From: Tenrec ecaudatus
Taxonomy: Eukaryota; Chordata; Mammalia; Afrosoricida; Tenrecidae
NCBI RefSeq assembly: GCF_050624435.1
Contig: NC_134539.1
Location: 50,206,001 to 50,270,000, forward strand
Direction of reading: 5' to 3'
DNA length: 64,000 nucleotides
Below the pieces are notes generated by a model, which was not told the origin of the DNA, did not search any database, and saw nothing but the letters and a program-made list of their open reading frames with translations. This document shows, piece by piece, positions 1 through 11,009 of the stretch (the stretch's first letter is position 1; each line of letters starts with the position of its first letter). The translations under genes were made by a program, and so were the position numbers.

Positions 1-599
1 CGACCCCTGTGAAAGGGGCGAGGGATTTGGATCATCGGGAATCGCTGACAACTGTGAAGGAATGAGTTCCGTGGACTGGCGAAGTCGGAAAGAGGGATTC
101 GAGAATGATTGATAAGAAGCTGGAAGGAACACAGACAGTTCTCTCAGTGACAGCTCCAGTCGAGCTCTGAGGACAAGGTCCCTGGAGAATGTTCGGTCTG
201 GATGTTGTGACCTCTGCCCTTGTATTCCTTCCCGGTATGACCTTCTGTCCTGTTCCCTGAAAGGGCATTCTACCTCTGCAGTCTACGCACCGTGAAATAT
301 GTTTTCCTCTTGGCCATCAGACCCTGTCTGCGAGCTTGAGCGCCATCCGGCTGGGCTGCAGACGGCGGCGGTGTTGGCTGCATGATACTCTCCACACAGC
401 TGTGTGCCCCTCTTCCTTGGGTCGCATCCCACATGAACTGCACACGCCAGCTTGCCACCCCCGTGTGCCACGAACGCAGACAGGGCAATAGCTAACAACT
501 CATTCCAGTGTGCAGGGTGCTGCGGGCGCTTTTGCGTCAGCGGTTCTCTATCCTCGCCATCGTGTTCTTGTAAAGAGGGTTCAAGGGGAAGAGTGGGGC
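1..599. other. Unassigned upstream sequence
   Basis: No gene or clear repeat was recognised. Base composition is mixed and there is no splice-bounded coding segment I could match. Confidence 0.4.
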
Positions 600-1332
600 G
601 TTTCGTTCCTTCGTGTGGACCTGAGTTCCATCCCGTTTCATTTTCTCCTCTGCCTGGAAGACTAGGGTTTCCTGCAGTGCAGATTTGTGGACCAGGAACT
701 CCTTTATTCCACCCCGGGTTGTAAAGGATGTTTTTGCTGGGTAAAATATTTCTCGGCTGTTAGTTTTTTTTTTGTTTTGTTTTTCATTCTGTACTTTCAA
801 GATGCGACTTCACTCTTCTTGTTTGTTTATTTATAATTTCTTTGGGATGAGAAGTCTGATGCCACTCCTATCTTGGTTTCTTTGTCTCTAATGTGTCCTT
901 TTGTTTTGTAAAGATTTCTTTTTATCACAAGCATTTACCAATTTAATTATGAGGTGTTTTGGTATAGGTTTTCTCCATACTTCTTTTGCCTGGGGTTCAT
1001 AGAGGTTCTTGAATCTGCGAGTTTACAGTTTTCATCAAATTTGGAAAAATTTCCCCTATTAGTTCTTCAAATATGTTTTCGTACCTTCTTCAAAGATTCT
1101 AGTTACCTATATCAGGCTGCTTGAAGTTATCCCATAGTTCATGGGTGATGTGATCTGTTTATTTTTCCCTTTTCTTTTGGATGGTTTCCATAGCCCTGTC
1201 TCTAAATTCCAAATCTCTCCTCCTTATCCAACCTCCATGATATCTCATTCGCTGTGAATCCAGTACTGTGTCATTTTTCATCTCAGACAGTGTATATTTT
1301 CCACCTCAAGATGTCTAGTTTGAGTCTTTTGC

Positions 1333-1336
<4 letters not shown>

Positions 1337-1382
<46 letters not shown>
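1337..1382. repeat. (AT)23 microsatellite
   Basis: Uninterrupted AT dinucleotides, 23 units. Confidence 0.97.
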
Positions 1383-1384
<2 letters not shown>

Positions 1385-1611
1385 TCTATATCTCTACCTA
1401 ACATGCTCTTAAGTGTTTCTTGGACATGTAGCATATAGTGATTATATGTGTTTTAATGGCCTTGTGTACCAATTCTATGACCTGTCATTTCTGAATTAAT
1501 TTCTATTGATGGTTTTCTCTCTTCACTATGGGTCATATTTCACTACTTCTTTGCATGCCAGGTAGTTTTAAAATTGGATATCAGTCATTGTGAATTAAAA
1601 AATTTTAAATT

Positions 1612-1725
1612 AAAAGATCATTTTATTTGGGACTCTTAAAACAATCCGTACCTCAATTGTATCCAGCATATTTGTACATAGTTGCCATCATCCTTCTTTA
1701 GACATTGGCTTGCTTTTTGAGCAGT
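1612..1725 (-). mobile_element. Short antisense L1 3' tail nested in older L1M
   Basis: This segment starts 'attttatttgggactct' and contains the 'caattgtatccagcatatttgtac' type sequence shared with the L1 tails at 9170, 13502, 27445 and 39089. The older L1M copy resumes after it. Flanking 'attgtgaa' / 'gttgtgaa' could be a decayed target-site duplication. Confidence 0.55.
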
Positions 1726-2480
1726 CGTTGTGAACTTTACCTTATTGGCTGCTGAATATTTGTGTGTTCCTTCAATACTCTTGGGCTGCCTTTTGGGATG
1801 CTATTCAATTACTTGGAAGTGGTATGGTCTTTTCTGGTCTTGCTTTTAAACTTTGTTAGATGGGACTAGAGCAGTATTAAGCCAGGACTAATTATTTCCC
1901 CCTACTGAGGCAGACCTCTTTTGAGACTCTGTCCAACACCCCGTGAATTAGGAGGTCTTCTCACTTCGGGGGGAGGATAGGAACTGTTCCACGACTCAGG
2001 CGAGCATCGACGACGATTTTCCGCCTCTACCTCCTTTGAGCAGTTCTTCCCCGAGCCTTCAGGGTCACTTTCCTCTCCCACAGGGACCTCAGCAAGCGCG
2101 GAGAGTGATGGGGGACCCTCTGCACATCTTTGGAGCTCTCCCTCTGAGTTCTGCTCTTTCCGGGCCCCTGTCGCTGCTCTGACCTCCCCAAACTCCATAC
2201 CCCAGGGGCTGGGGTTGGCCTGGGTTTCCTCACGCTTTTGGAAAGTCTCTGGAGACCACCTTGTTTGTTTTCTGTTTCTTTGGGATCACTGTCCTTCCTT
2301 ATCTGATACCCACTATCTCGGAAACCATTGTGTTATTTCTTGTGCCCAGTCTTTTAGTTATTTTAGGTGTGAAGGAAAATCCGGTCCCTGTTTTTCCACC
2401 TTGACCGGGAGCCGAAGTCTATATTGTTCTTTAAGTCTGAAAAATCTTTGTGATGGCCTCCGGAATGCAAGCTGATGCCA

Positions 2481-3865
2481 AGCCAAGTTGAAGGTTATCA
2501 GGCCAGGAAAAGGGGTACTGTTTGTGAAGACGCTGAACAGGCTTCTAACGTCACTGCAAGGACACTGCTAGGAGAGATGGGGCACGGGGGCTTTTCTTCC
2601 CCGACTCTTCCCAGGGCTTAGGATTCAGCGAACTGGTTCTCATTCCTTCCGTGCTGATGGTTGGTGCCTTTTCCACTTCGGAGCGTCACCTCACAGCTCA
2701 CACTGGTGTTTTCAACTTGGTTCCCACTTAGACCCTGTTTGTGTATACAGGTCGCCCAAAGCTTGTACACCTGAGGCCAATGAAAGTTTCTCAGTGGGGT
2801 CTACAACAGCCCTCACCTGCAACTGTGGAGAACCACTAACCCAAAATTTTACCTTGAAGATGAATTGCAGGCAAACGTATCAAAAGCAAATCCTTCCTTT
2901 TCAGGGCGAATAAAATGCCACTTAAAGCATTCCAGCTGGTTAAATTTAGGACAAGGGGAAAAAAAAAAGAAACAATAAAACCCGACCCAAGAAATTTCTC
3001 TGGCTTCGAGCCCAGGGTCTTTTTCCTTGAAGAGTGAATTGGGTGCATTTTCATTTATGCAGAACTGTCGGCCTCCCAGCATCTGATTCTGGGATGGAAG
3101 GGTCAACACTTGTTGCTGAATCCAATGGACACTTGTCGGCGATTAGCCTACTTGACCTTGCAATAGTATTCGACACTGTTGACTATGCCTCCTTCGATTC
3201 CGGTCTCTTTTCCCTGGGTTTCCTTATTCTGGCCTGGCTTCTCTTTGCTCTGCCTGTCTCTTCAGTTGGCTCTCGTTCATGGTTCGGCCCTGAGTCCGCG
3301 TCTCATACTGGATTTTCTTCTCCAGATCCATGATGTTTCTGCGAATTCCATATTTCTAACTCAAGGTATTTTTCCTGAGCTTCAGTCTAGTATCTAAGAT
3401 TGTTCACCTGAAATGTTCACTTTGGTGGCACACAGGTAACTCAACCTTAGCCACTCACTGTCGGACTCATCAGCTCCCCACTCATTTCTCTTGGGACTTC
3501 ACAAACTCTTCCTCCCATGATCGCCAGCTCCGGAAAGGGCCATTTAAACACCTAATTTCTCAAGCCATCCTGTCTTCTGTCCAGGAACCGAGCCCGCTGA
3601 CTGAGCCTCTTTTTAGCCTGACTGCTGCTGCCTTAGTTTGGGCCACTATTGTTCCCCTGGACTGCTGAAATAGATTCCTCTCAACAGTGTTTTCTATTTT
3701 TGTACTCCTGCCTCCCCACAATATCTATTTCCCTACACACTAGCCAGAGTGATTTTAAACCAAAACCAGGAATCAAAGCCTGTTGAGACATTGCTTAAAA
3801 TCTTTGGATGAGTGGCTGGAAGTCCAAGTTCCTTGAGGTGTGTTTTCTCTAATTCCACCCCCACC
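2481..3865. other. Unassigned stretch upstream of the minisatellite
   Basis: No gene, RNA or clearly recognisable repeat was seen. Open frames here are short and have no family resemblance. Confidence 0.4.
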
Positions 3866-4686
3866 AGTATATATTCTCACATATTCCTCCTTCCCCCCAG
3901 TATATATTCTCACATATTCCTCCTGCCCCCCAGTATATATTCTCACATATTCCTCCTGCCCCCCAGTATATATTCTCACATATTCCTCCTGCCCCCCAGT
4001 ATATATTCTCACATATTCCTCCTGCCCCCCAGTATATATTCTCACATATTCCTCCCTCCCCCCAGTATATATTCTCACATATTCCTCCTGCCCCCCAGTA
4101 TATATTCTCACATATTCCTCCCTCCCCCCAGTATATATTCTCACATATTCCTCCTTCCCCCAGTATATATTCTCACATATTCCTCCTGCCCCCCAGTATA
4201 TATTCTCACATATTCCTCCTTCCCCCCAGTATATATTCTCACATATTCCTCCTTCCCCCCAGTATATATTCTCACATATTCCTCCTTCCCCCCAGTATAT
4301 ATTCTCACATATTCCTCCTGCCCCCCAGTATATATTCTCACATATTCCTCCTTCCCCCCAGTATATATTCTCACATATTCCTCCTGCCCCCAGTATATAT
4401 TCTCACATATTCCTCCTTCCCCCCAGTATATATTCTCACATATTCCTCCTGCCCCCCAGTATATATTCTCACATATTCCTCCTTCCCCCCAGTATATATT
4501 CTCACATATTCCTCCTGCCCCCCAGTATATATTCTCACATATTCCTCCTTCCCCCCAGTATATATTCTCACATATTCCTCCTTCCCCCCAGTATATATTC
4601 TCACATATTCCTCCTTCCCCCCAGTATATATTCTCACATATTCCTCCTTCCCCCCAGTATATATTCTCACATATTCCTCCCTCCCT
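3866..4686. repeat. 33-bp minisatellite, 25 copies
   Basis: The array is a head-to-tail repeat of a unit that begins agtatatattctcacata and ends in a C run. I counted 25 units; units 9 and 16 lack one C (32 bp) and unit 25 is degenerate at its end. Units differ almost only at the two bases before the C run (TT, TG or CT), giving a variant string along the array. Because 33 is a multiple of 3, long open frames appear on both strands, but they are a by-product and not genes. Confidence 0.98.
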
Positions 4687-5348
4687 CACGTTCTAAGCAT
4701 CTTGCCATGGTGCTGGTTGTTGAGTTCCCAAATATGCAATGCTCTCTCTCTCTCTCTCTCTTTTTCTGGTCTCTGCATGTTTTATTTTTTCGGTCTGTCA
4801 CCTTCCTCTACTTCCATGGCCTGGATAAGTCATCCCGCACGTTACCAACTCTGGGATTTTTTTCTCTGACTCCCTTTATCCTCCAGGTTTCTCACTCCCT
4901 TGACAACACCCCAAGCTCACAGCCACGGAGTGTCTCCCAATGCATTGTCGGTGGTTCCCTAGGCCAGCACTGACTGCTTCTATTGTAACGCTCCTCCAGT
5001 CCCCAAGGAGATTATAAGCGTCTTGTCCAGGCCTGTAGTGCCAGGACCCATTAAGGTCTCAGTGCAGAAGAGGTGCTTAGCAAACATTTGCTGAATTTGG
5101 ATGTGTCAGCCACCATGGAAATCTCATCATCTCAACTTCGGCCCCTCGGATGGAGCAGGCGTTTTGGTGTGAAAGATGGCATTCTTTACCGCTGCTTCGG
5201 ATGCAAGCTAGATTTTTGTCCCCTCAATTGTTTATTTACTAGTCTAGCAATCTAATTCAGTTAATGATTCTGAACTTTAATTGCCTCATTAGGAATTCAG
5301 AGGTTTGAACTTCTTAAAAGCAAATCGTCGGGGGTAGGGGTGGGGGAG
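4687..5348. other. Unassigned stretch with (CT) tract
   Basis: A (CT)10 tract lies at 4742-4761. The remainder has no recognised gene; 5010-5100 has the look of a decayed MIR-like SINE ('ggtgcttagcaaacatttgctga') but is too short to call firmly. Confidence 0.4.
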
Positions 5349-5352
5349 ATGG

Positions 5353-5575
5353 CAACTGAGACTCACTGCCATCAAGTTGATTGCAACCTACAGGGATGCT
5401 ATAGCCCTGGTGGTGAGAAGGCTAAGCCTCGTGCTGAAACCTGCAAGGCCAGCAGCTCGAAGCCTCCAGCTGCTCTGCAGAAGGACTAAGCTTCTACTCC
5501 TGTGAAGAGTTCTAGTTTCCAAAGCCCTCAGGGATGTTTCTACCTAGTGCTACAGGCCACTGTGAGAAAGGGGAA
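5353..5575 (+). mobile_element. Diverged AfroSINE (+) preceded by an antisense AfroSINE fragment
   Basis: The start 'gccctggtggt' at about 5404 and an internal 'aggccagcagctcgaa' B-box-like segment identify a tRNA-derived AfroSINE on the + strand. The preceding 40 bases ('gactcactgccatcaag') read as the 3' end of another copy on the opposite strand. Confidence 0.65.
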
Positions 5576-5764
5576 GCAGATAGCTTAAACATTTAAAATA
5601 ATTCCTTTGATTGCTAGTATTTCAGGCATCAATCAATTACACTTTTTGTCTTATTCATGTCCTGTGTCCTCTTTTCCTTTGAAACATTTATCTTTCAAAA
5701 ATTGATTTGTAAGACTTCTTTGGGTTAAATGCCAGGGAGTCTTCCCATCCAGACTGCTACACAC

Positions 5765-5880
5765 AGCAACCCCAGAAAACAGAGTAAAACTTTCCGATAG
5801 GGTTTCCTAGGCTGTAATTTTTAATAGATATAGATCACCAGTCTTTCTCCTTTGGACCCGCTAAGCGGATTTGAACTTTG
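5765..5880 (-). mobile_element. Old AfroSINE fragment, antisense
   Basis: The order 'gatagggtttcctaggctgtaa' ... 'ctttctcc' ... 'ggatttgaac' matches the antisense body of the older AfroSINE subfamily. Confidence 0.6.
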
Positions 5881-6639
5881 TATGTATATACATGTATATA
5901 GTTTTATAAATACACTTAATATGTATGTGTTTATAAATGTAAACATTTATATATTTTATAATTTTCATATTACCTTTAAAATAAATATTTTAAACAAACA
6001 AATAAATATTTAAAACTCATCTTTCAATTTAAAATTTTGTGGCCGTAGAAACATATTTAAATTTTGTGTTGTTATAATTTATTTTAAAAAATAACTTTTA
6101 TCTTAACTTTTATGTCTTTTCCTTCCTGTGGACAGAAAAAATTAACACATTATTTCCCCCTGGTACTTTCTTTTTCTTTTTTTTTTTGGTACTTTCTTAC
6201 TATAATGTCTGTGTAATTCTACATAGAATTTATTCAAGTGTTTATTTTTTTAATTGGGAGAGTAAGGTGTGTTATGATCTTTATAAGAAGCTGAAGTTCA
6301 TAAAGTAAAACATGAAGTACTTGTGCCTTATATATATATTTTCATATCTTTCACATTACAGGTAAAGGAATTTTGTACTTGGTTTGCATCTTTTCACTAT
6401 GGTTTCTAGGATTCATATGATGTTAAGATCTTTTCAATCTAAGTTATGAAACATTTTAATATTCTAGTACTTCTTTTGCTTTAGTCCATGTGGAATTTAG
6501 AGAATAGATCTGTTGTTTCAACTTTAATAGATACTTATTCCAAATTGGTGTACCCTATGTCAAAATAGTGAGATTTTTCACTGATTGATAACACCATCTT
6601 CATCTATATTGTTTTTACGCTCATATAGGAAACAATTTC
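5881..6639. other. AT-rich unassigned stretch
   Basis: Very AT-rich sequence with several TATATA and AATAAAT runs. No gene or defined repeat boundary was recognised. Confidence 0.4.
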
Positions 6640-7030
6640 TTTTAAAAAAAATTTTATTTCATACTTTATCCACATATTGCCCAATTCAGCAGTTCAACCA
6701 CATCAAGCGCAGTCTGTACAATCTCTGCCACAGTCAATTTTAGAACATTTCCTTTTTCTCCAAACTCATTGTTATTCATGTAATATCCTTTCTTTTTTTA
6801 ATATATAATTTTATTGGGGGCTCTTATAGCTCCTATAACAATCCACGCATCAATTGTATCAAGCACATTTGAACAGATGTTGCCATCATTTTAATAAACA
6901 TTTTCTTTCTATTTCAGTCCTTGGTATCAGCTCCTCTTTTTTCCCACCTCCCCACCCCCGGAGACCCCCAATTTTGCCACGTTTGTAATGGAGCTCCATC
7001 CTATGCATTCTATTTCATTAGTTTCCACTC
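6640..7030 (-). mobile_element. Two antisense L1 3' tails in tandem
   Basis: Two segments each open with an A/T-rich tract and 'attttattt' or 'attttattgggggctc' (about 6645 and 6803). They continue with the 'caagcacatttg...tgttgccatcat' body of the L1 tail family found elsewhere in the window. The first is more decayed. Confidence 0.6.
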
Positions 7031-8000
7031 ATATTCGGTGTTTTTGTCCTTTCGTCTCTAGTTTTCTATTGTTAAGCTTGTCTGGTCTTTGCTTTTGCCT
7101 GTCCTTGTCCTAACAAAGCTTCCCGTTTTTCCTAGCCTCTGGAAATTAAGTTACACTGGCATCATCTATTTCTCAAAGACTTTCTAGGATTGGCCTCTAT
7201 GTGAACTTTTAATAATTTTTTTCATATAGAATTTTGGTTTGCTTTTCTACTTTCTCCGTGGCTAGTGACCTAGTAGAAACATTCACCTCTCGCGTAGGTT
7301 TTCATAATTAATGTTTTATCAAAATCCACCTATTTCCCTCCAAGGTGTTCTACTTGATTAAACAAAGTGTCTTACTAATTAAGAAGCAGTCACATGTTTG
7401 CTTATCGTTCATCAACCTGTGTCTTGGTGGCTTTCTTTCACAGTGTCACCAGACGTCAATTTTATGGATCTCTTCAAAGAGCCAGGCTTTGGCTTTATTG
7501 CTGAAGTCTGATTTTGGGAGGAGGTGGGGATATACGTGCACATTTTACCTTCATTATTTCCTCTTAAAAACACCTTTTGAAATTGCCTTATTCCTCTTCT
7601 GACGTCTACCTTTAAGAGATGCATCTGTAGCTCCTGTATGTTTCCAAACCTGTATTTTCTAAAAATTCCCTGTGCTTTTGTTCATTTACCTCGATCTGCT
7701 TGTTTCTCTTCTCTGGCACTACACTGGTATGATACTACGTACCTTTGCAGAGCCTCAGTTCCCTTTGTGACTAAAAGAGCGAACTCATGGCTGTGGAGCC
7801 AGAGGAAATCTCCAAGGTTTTGAGACTCATTAAAAGTTGATGTGAAAATGTGAAAATGGATAAACCCCTTCACTCCCAACTCCCCATATCCAAGCAGTCC
7901 TCGTTTGTCCAGCTGTGGGTTCAGTCTTCAAAACAAAATAATTTATATTGTAATCCACTGGTGTCTGTGGTGTATTTAAATGTTCTCTCTCTTTCTCTCT
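7031..8000. other. Unassigned stretch
   Basis: Parts of 7150-7560 ('ggctttggctttattgctgaagt') resemble old L1 ORF2 antisense, which would be the body of the element whose tail precedes it. I cannot set boundaries and see no gene. Confidence 0.35.
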
Positions 8001-8007
8001 CTTGTCC

Positions 8008-8165
8008 TGGTAGTGGGTTGTGTATTGGACTTTTAACCACGAGGTTGGCAGTTTGAACTCACTAGCAGCTCCTCGGGAGGAGGATGAGGCTATCTGTTCC
8101 TGTCAAGATTCACAGTCCTGGACATCCAAAGGGACAGTTAGCAGAGGGAAGCTTTTTCCTGCCAA
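8008..8165 (+). mobile_element. AfroSINE (+)
   Basis: It reads from 'tcctggtagtgggttgtgtattggac' through 'ggttggcagtttgaactcactagcagctcctcgggagga' to the 'ggacagtt' segment. The 3' end is missing or scrambled. Confidence 0.75.
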
Positions 8166-8261
8166 GGACCATTTGGATATTGATAATAACATTGAAGGGC
8201 CATACAAAATTACCAACTTAAAATTAGCCTGCCTGTCAAACATTTAATTAACTCACCCCTA

Positions 8262-8455
8262 ATGTGGTGGCAGAGTGGTTATGCATTGAGCTGCTAACTG
8301 CAAGGTCAACAGTTTGAAACCACCAGCTGCTCCTCGGGAGAAAGACGGGGCTTTCTCTTCATAGTGACCATCTCAGAAATTCACAGGGGCAGTTCTTCCC
8401 TGTCCTATAGGGTCGCTGCGAGTTGACATTGACTCAACAACAGTGAGTTTGATTG
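8262..8455 (+). mobile_element. AfroSINE (+), near full length
   Basis: This copy shows the whole order: tRNA-like head ('gtggcagagtggtta'), B-box-like 'ggtcaacagtttgaaacc', 'gctcctcgggagaaagac', 'tcacaggggcagttc', and the 3' end 'tagggtcgctgcgagttgacattgactcaacaacagtgag'. Confidence 0.9.
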
Positions 8456-8557
8456 GCATGGTCAATGTGATGGCCGGAACTGCTTCTCTTTGGGGGAAGT
8501 GTGTGGTGTGAGCTGGCATTGGGGATTTCTTGGGCCCCCATATAACCCAGGGGCTGG

Positions 8558-8620
8558 ATGTTCCCCACCCCTGTTCTCTAGGGTCTATGGGTTGGAATCA
8601 ACTCAATGGCCATAGGTTGT
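8558..8620 (+). mobile_element. AfroSINE 3' fragment (+)
   Basis: Only the 3' part ('ctctagggtctatgggttggaatcaactcaatgg') is present. Confidence 0.6.
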
Positions 8621-9036
8621 ATTATGTGCTTATATATGTAAGATCTAGTGTATCCAGTATGTTTGTGCTTAAGGTGCGTGTGTGTGAGTGTGGTCTATTG
8701 ATGTAGATGGTATGATTGTTTACATACATGAACTATATTATGGTGCACATGTATGTCACATGTTTGTGTATGTGAATGTTTGCAGTGTCTGTGCGTGTGT
8801 GTGGCATGTTATATGTGGAATGTGTGAGGTATAGGGGTTTGCCAGGGCCAGCAGATGCTAGAGTGCATCAGGCACGTTAGAAGAAGGCTTCCTGGGGGAA
8901 TGCAGGGTCACAAACACAGCCCCCTCCCGGAGGCATCAGAGAGGGACCTTCAGAAGGGGGGCCTCTTCTGCAGAGATCGATTGGGGTGCATGTTCTCAGG
9001 CCCCCCTCACCTCTGCTCTTCCTCCACCAAGAGAAA
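8621..9036. other. TG-rich unassigned stretch
   Basis: 8640-8830 is a loose, interrupted (TG)n region; 8830-9036 has no recognised feature. Confidence 0.4.
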
Positions 9037-9037
9037 G

Positions 9038-10349
9038 GGGACCTGACTTTTTTTTTTAACAATTTATTGGGGCTCATACAATTCTTATCACAGTTCATAC
9101 ATATACATACATCAATTGTATAAAGCACATCTGTACAGTCTTTGCCCTAATCATTTTTTTCTCCTCTTTTCTTTTTTTACATTTTATTAGGGACTCATAC
9201 AACTCTTATCACAATCCATACATATACATACATCAATTGTATAAAGCACATCCATACATTCCCTGCCCCAATCATTCTCAAGGCATTTGCTCTCCACTTA
9301 AGCCCCTTGCATCAGGTCCTCTTTTTTTCCCCCCTCCCTCCCCTTTCCCCCCTCCCTCATGTGCCCTTGGTAATTTATACATCGTTATTTTGTCATATCT
9401 TGCCCTATCCGGAGTCTCCCTTCCCCCCTTCTCTGCTCTCCCTCTCCCAGGGAAGAGGTCACATGTGGATCCTTGTAATCAGTTCCCCCTTTCCAACCCA
9501 CTCACCCTCCACTCTCCCAGCATCGTCCCTCACACCCTTGGTCCTGAAGGTATCATCCACCCTGGATTCCCTGTACCTCCAGCCCTCATATGTACCAGTG
9601 TACAGCCTCTGTCCTATCCAGCCCTGCAAGGTAGAATTCGGATCATGGTAGTTGGGGGGAGGAAGCATCCAGGATCTGGGGGAAAGCTGTGTTCTTCATC
9701 GGTACTACCTCGCACCCTAATTAACCCATCACCTCTCCTAAACCCCTCTATGAGGGGATCTCCATTGGTCGACACTTGGGCCTTGGGTCTCCACTCTGCA
9801 CTTCCCCCTTCATTTAATATGGTATATATAGACATATACATATATACATATACACACATATACACATACATACACACACTTATATCTTTTTTTTTTGCAT
9901 GATGCCTTATACCTGGTCCCTTGGCACCTCGTGATCGCACTGGCCGGTGTGCTTCTTCCATGTGGGCATTTTTGCTTCTGAGCTAGATGGCTGCTTGTTC
10001 ACCTTCAAGCCTTTAAGACCCCAGACACTATCTCTTTTGATAGCCGGGCACCATCAGCTTTCTTCACCACATTTGCTTATGTACCCATTTGTCTTCAGCG
10101 ATCCTATCATGGAGGTGTGCAGTCAATGATATGATTTTTTGTTCTTTGATGCCTGGTAACTGATCCCTTCGGGATCACTCGATCACACAGGCTGGTGTGT
10201 TCTTCCATGTGGACTTCGTTGCTTCTGAGCTAGATGGCCGCTTGTTTATCTTCAAGCCTTTAAGACCCAAGTCACTATCTCTTTTGATAGCCGGGCACCA
10301 TCAGCTTTCTTCACCACATTTACTTGTTCACCCAGGGACCTGACTTTTT
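9038..10349 (-). mobile_element. Antisense L1-tail composite flanked by target-site duplications
   Basis: The sequence gggacctgacttttt occurs at 9038-9052 and again at 10335-10349, bracketing the whole block as one insertion. Inside are two successive copies of the tail start ('aatttattggggctc' at about 9061, 'cattttattagggactc' at about 9180). At the far end a module of about 247 bp is duplicated ('ccatcagctt' at 10051 and 10298). No reverse-transcriptase sequence is present, so this is 3'UTR-like sequence of the same family that is joined to ORF2 in the copy at 39089. Orientation is inferred from the T-rich left end. Confidence 0.75.
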
Positions 10350-10906
10350 AAGGAGAAGGTGCATGCAAGCCCTCCAAAGCACAGACCTTGCTGCCGGTGG
10401 GGAAGGTGGTGCTACCAGAGGGGTGCTCTCAGGATCAGCCTGACCTTGGGCTCTCTTCACTGACCAGGTTAGCTGCTGAGCGGGGCAGTAGGAGTCTAGA
10501 GGAAACCTGTGGGGGTACCTTGCTGTGAGCACCGGTGGAAGTACCCTGGGCGGGTCTCCATCTTTTTAGACAGTCCAGGCTGGTCTGTTCAGGCGACACA
10601 CCTGTGCCCAGTGGCTCTGCAGGTGGCCCACCGGAGCACAGGCCCCTCAGTGCAGGACTCTACTATGGTGCCTGGCAGAGCTGTCTCCTGGGCAACTGTC
10701 CCCTGGGACATGTCATCTGCCCCCTCCTTGTGGGCCTCATTTTGCCCTGCTTCTTGTCCACCATTGCTTTCCTACGTGACCTGAGCACCCCTGGCAGGCC
10801 TCCTGACTCACGATCCAGTCTTGCTCCTGCAGGTCTGCGGCTCCTTCAGCCTGAGTCCTGCCCAGAGCCTGTGCCTTGAGCCTGTGTGAGCCCTTGCCCT
10901 GGCTGG
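10350..10906. other. GC-rich sequence immediately upstream of exon 1a
   Basis: This stretch could hold the 5'UTR or promoter of the exon 1a transcript. I see no TATA box and no clear CpG island. An in-frame stop at 10877-10879 limits coding upstream of the exon 1a Met. Confidence 0.45.
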
Positions 10907-11009
10907 ATGGAGTGGCCAAGGCAGGATATTCCCCTGCTCAGAAAGGATGCCTCCACACAGACTTTCCCAGCGAGGAGGCGGATCAGGCGCACTCAAATCA
11001 AGGGGGCAG
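10907..11009 (+). CDS. RGS3: RGS3 alternative first coding exon 1a (C2-containing form)
   Basis: This exon encodes 34 residues beginning MEWPRQDIP and ending TQIKGA, plus one base. It ends at a consensus gtaagt donor and joins in phase to the exon at 28792, giving GA-G-QLKLS as in human RGS3 (compared from memory; the human counterpart begins MEWLS and ends KVQGAG). The human protein has a Pro-Gly-Trp immediately before this Met, and that tripeptide is also encoded here. However, an in-frame TGA at 10877-10879 closes the frame, so I place the start at 10907. The start context is weak (T at -3, G at +4). The segment is basic, with several Arg-Arg pairs, and has no recognised domain. An acceptor upstream, making this an internal exon in some transcripts, is possible. 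Confidence 0.82.

Larger units (their letters stand above)
600..2480 (-). mobile_element. Ancient L1 (L1M-type) 3' region, antisense, interrupted
   Basis: The text from about 700 (a stretch on 'tttttgctgggtaaaat', then 'catcaaatttggaaaa' near 1033) to about 2000 follows the familiar antisense 3' region of old mammalian L1M elements, recognised by eye. It is interrupted by the (AT)23 microsatellite at 1337-1382 and by a short antisense L1-tail insertion at about 1612-1725. Boundaries are approximate. Confidence 0.6.

Noticed and set aside
1-17. A SPIN-like fragment at the window start (cgacccctgtgaaagg)
   Set aside because: The 16-base match to antisense SPIN stops at once and the following sequence does not continue it. 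It may be chance or a decayed remnant.
3866-4686. Possible CRISPR-like array
   Set aside because: The units abut directly without unique spacers, and the genome is vertebrate. It is a minisatellite.
3812-4973. Long open frames on both strands with an 11-residue repeat
   Set aside because: They arise only because the minisatellite period is 33 bp. There is no start context, splice logic or family resemblance.
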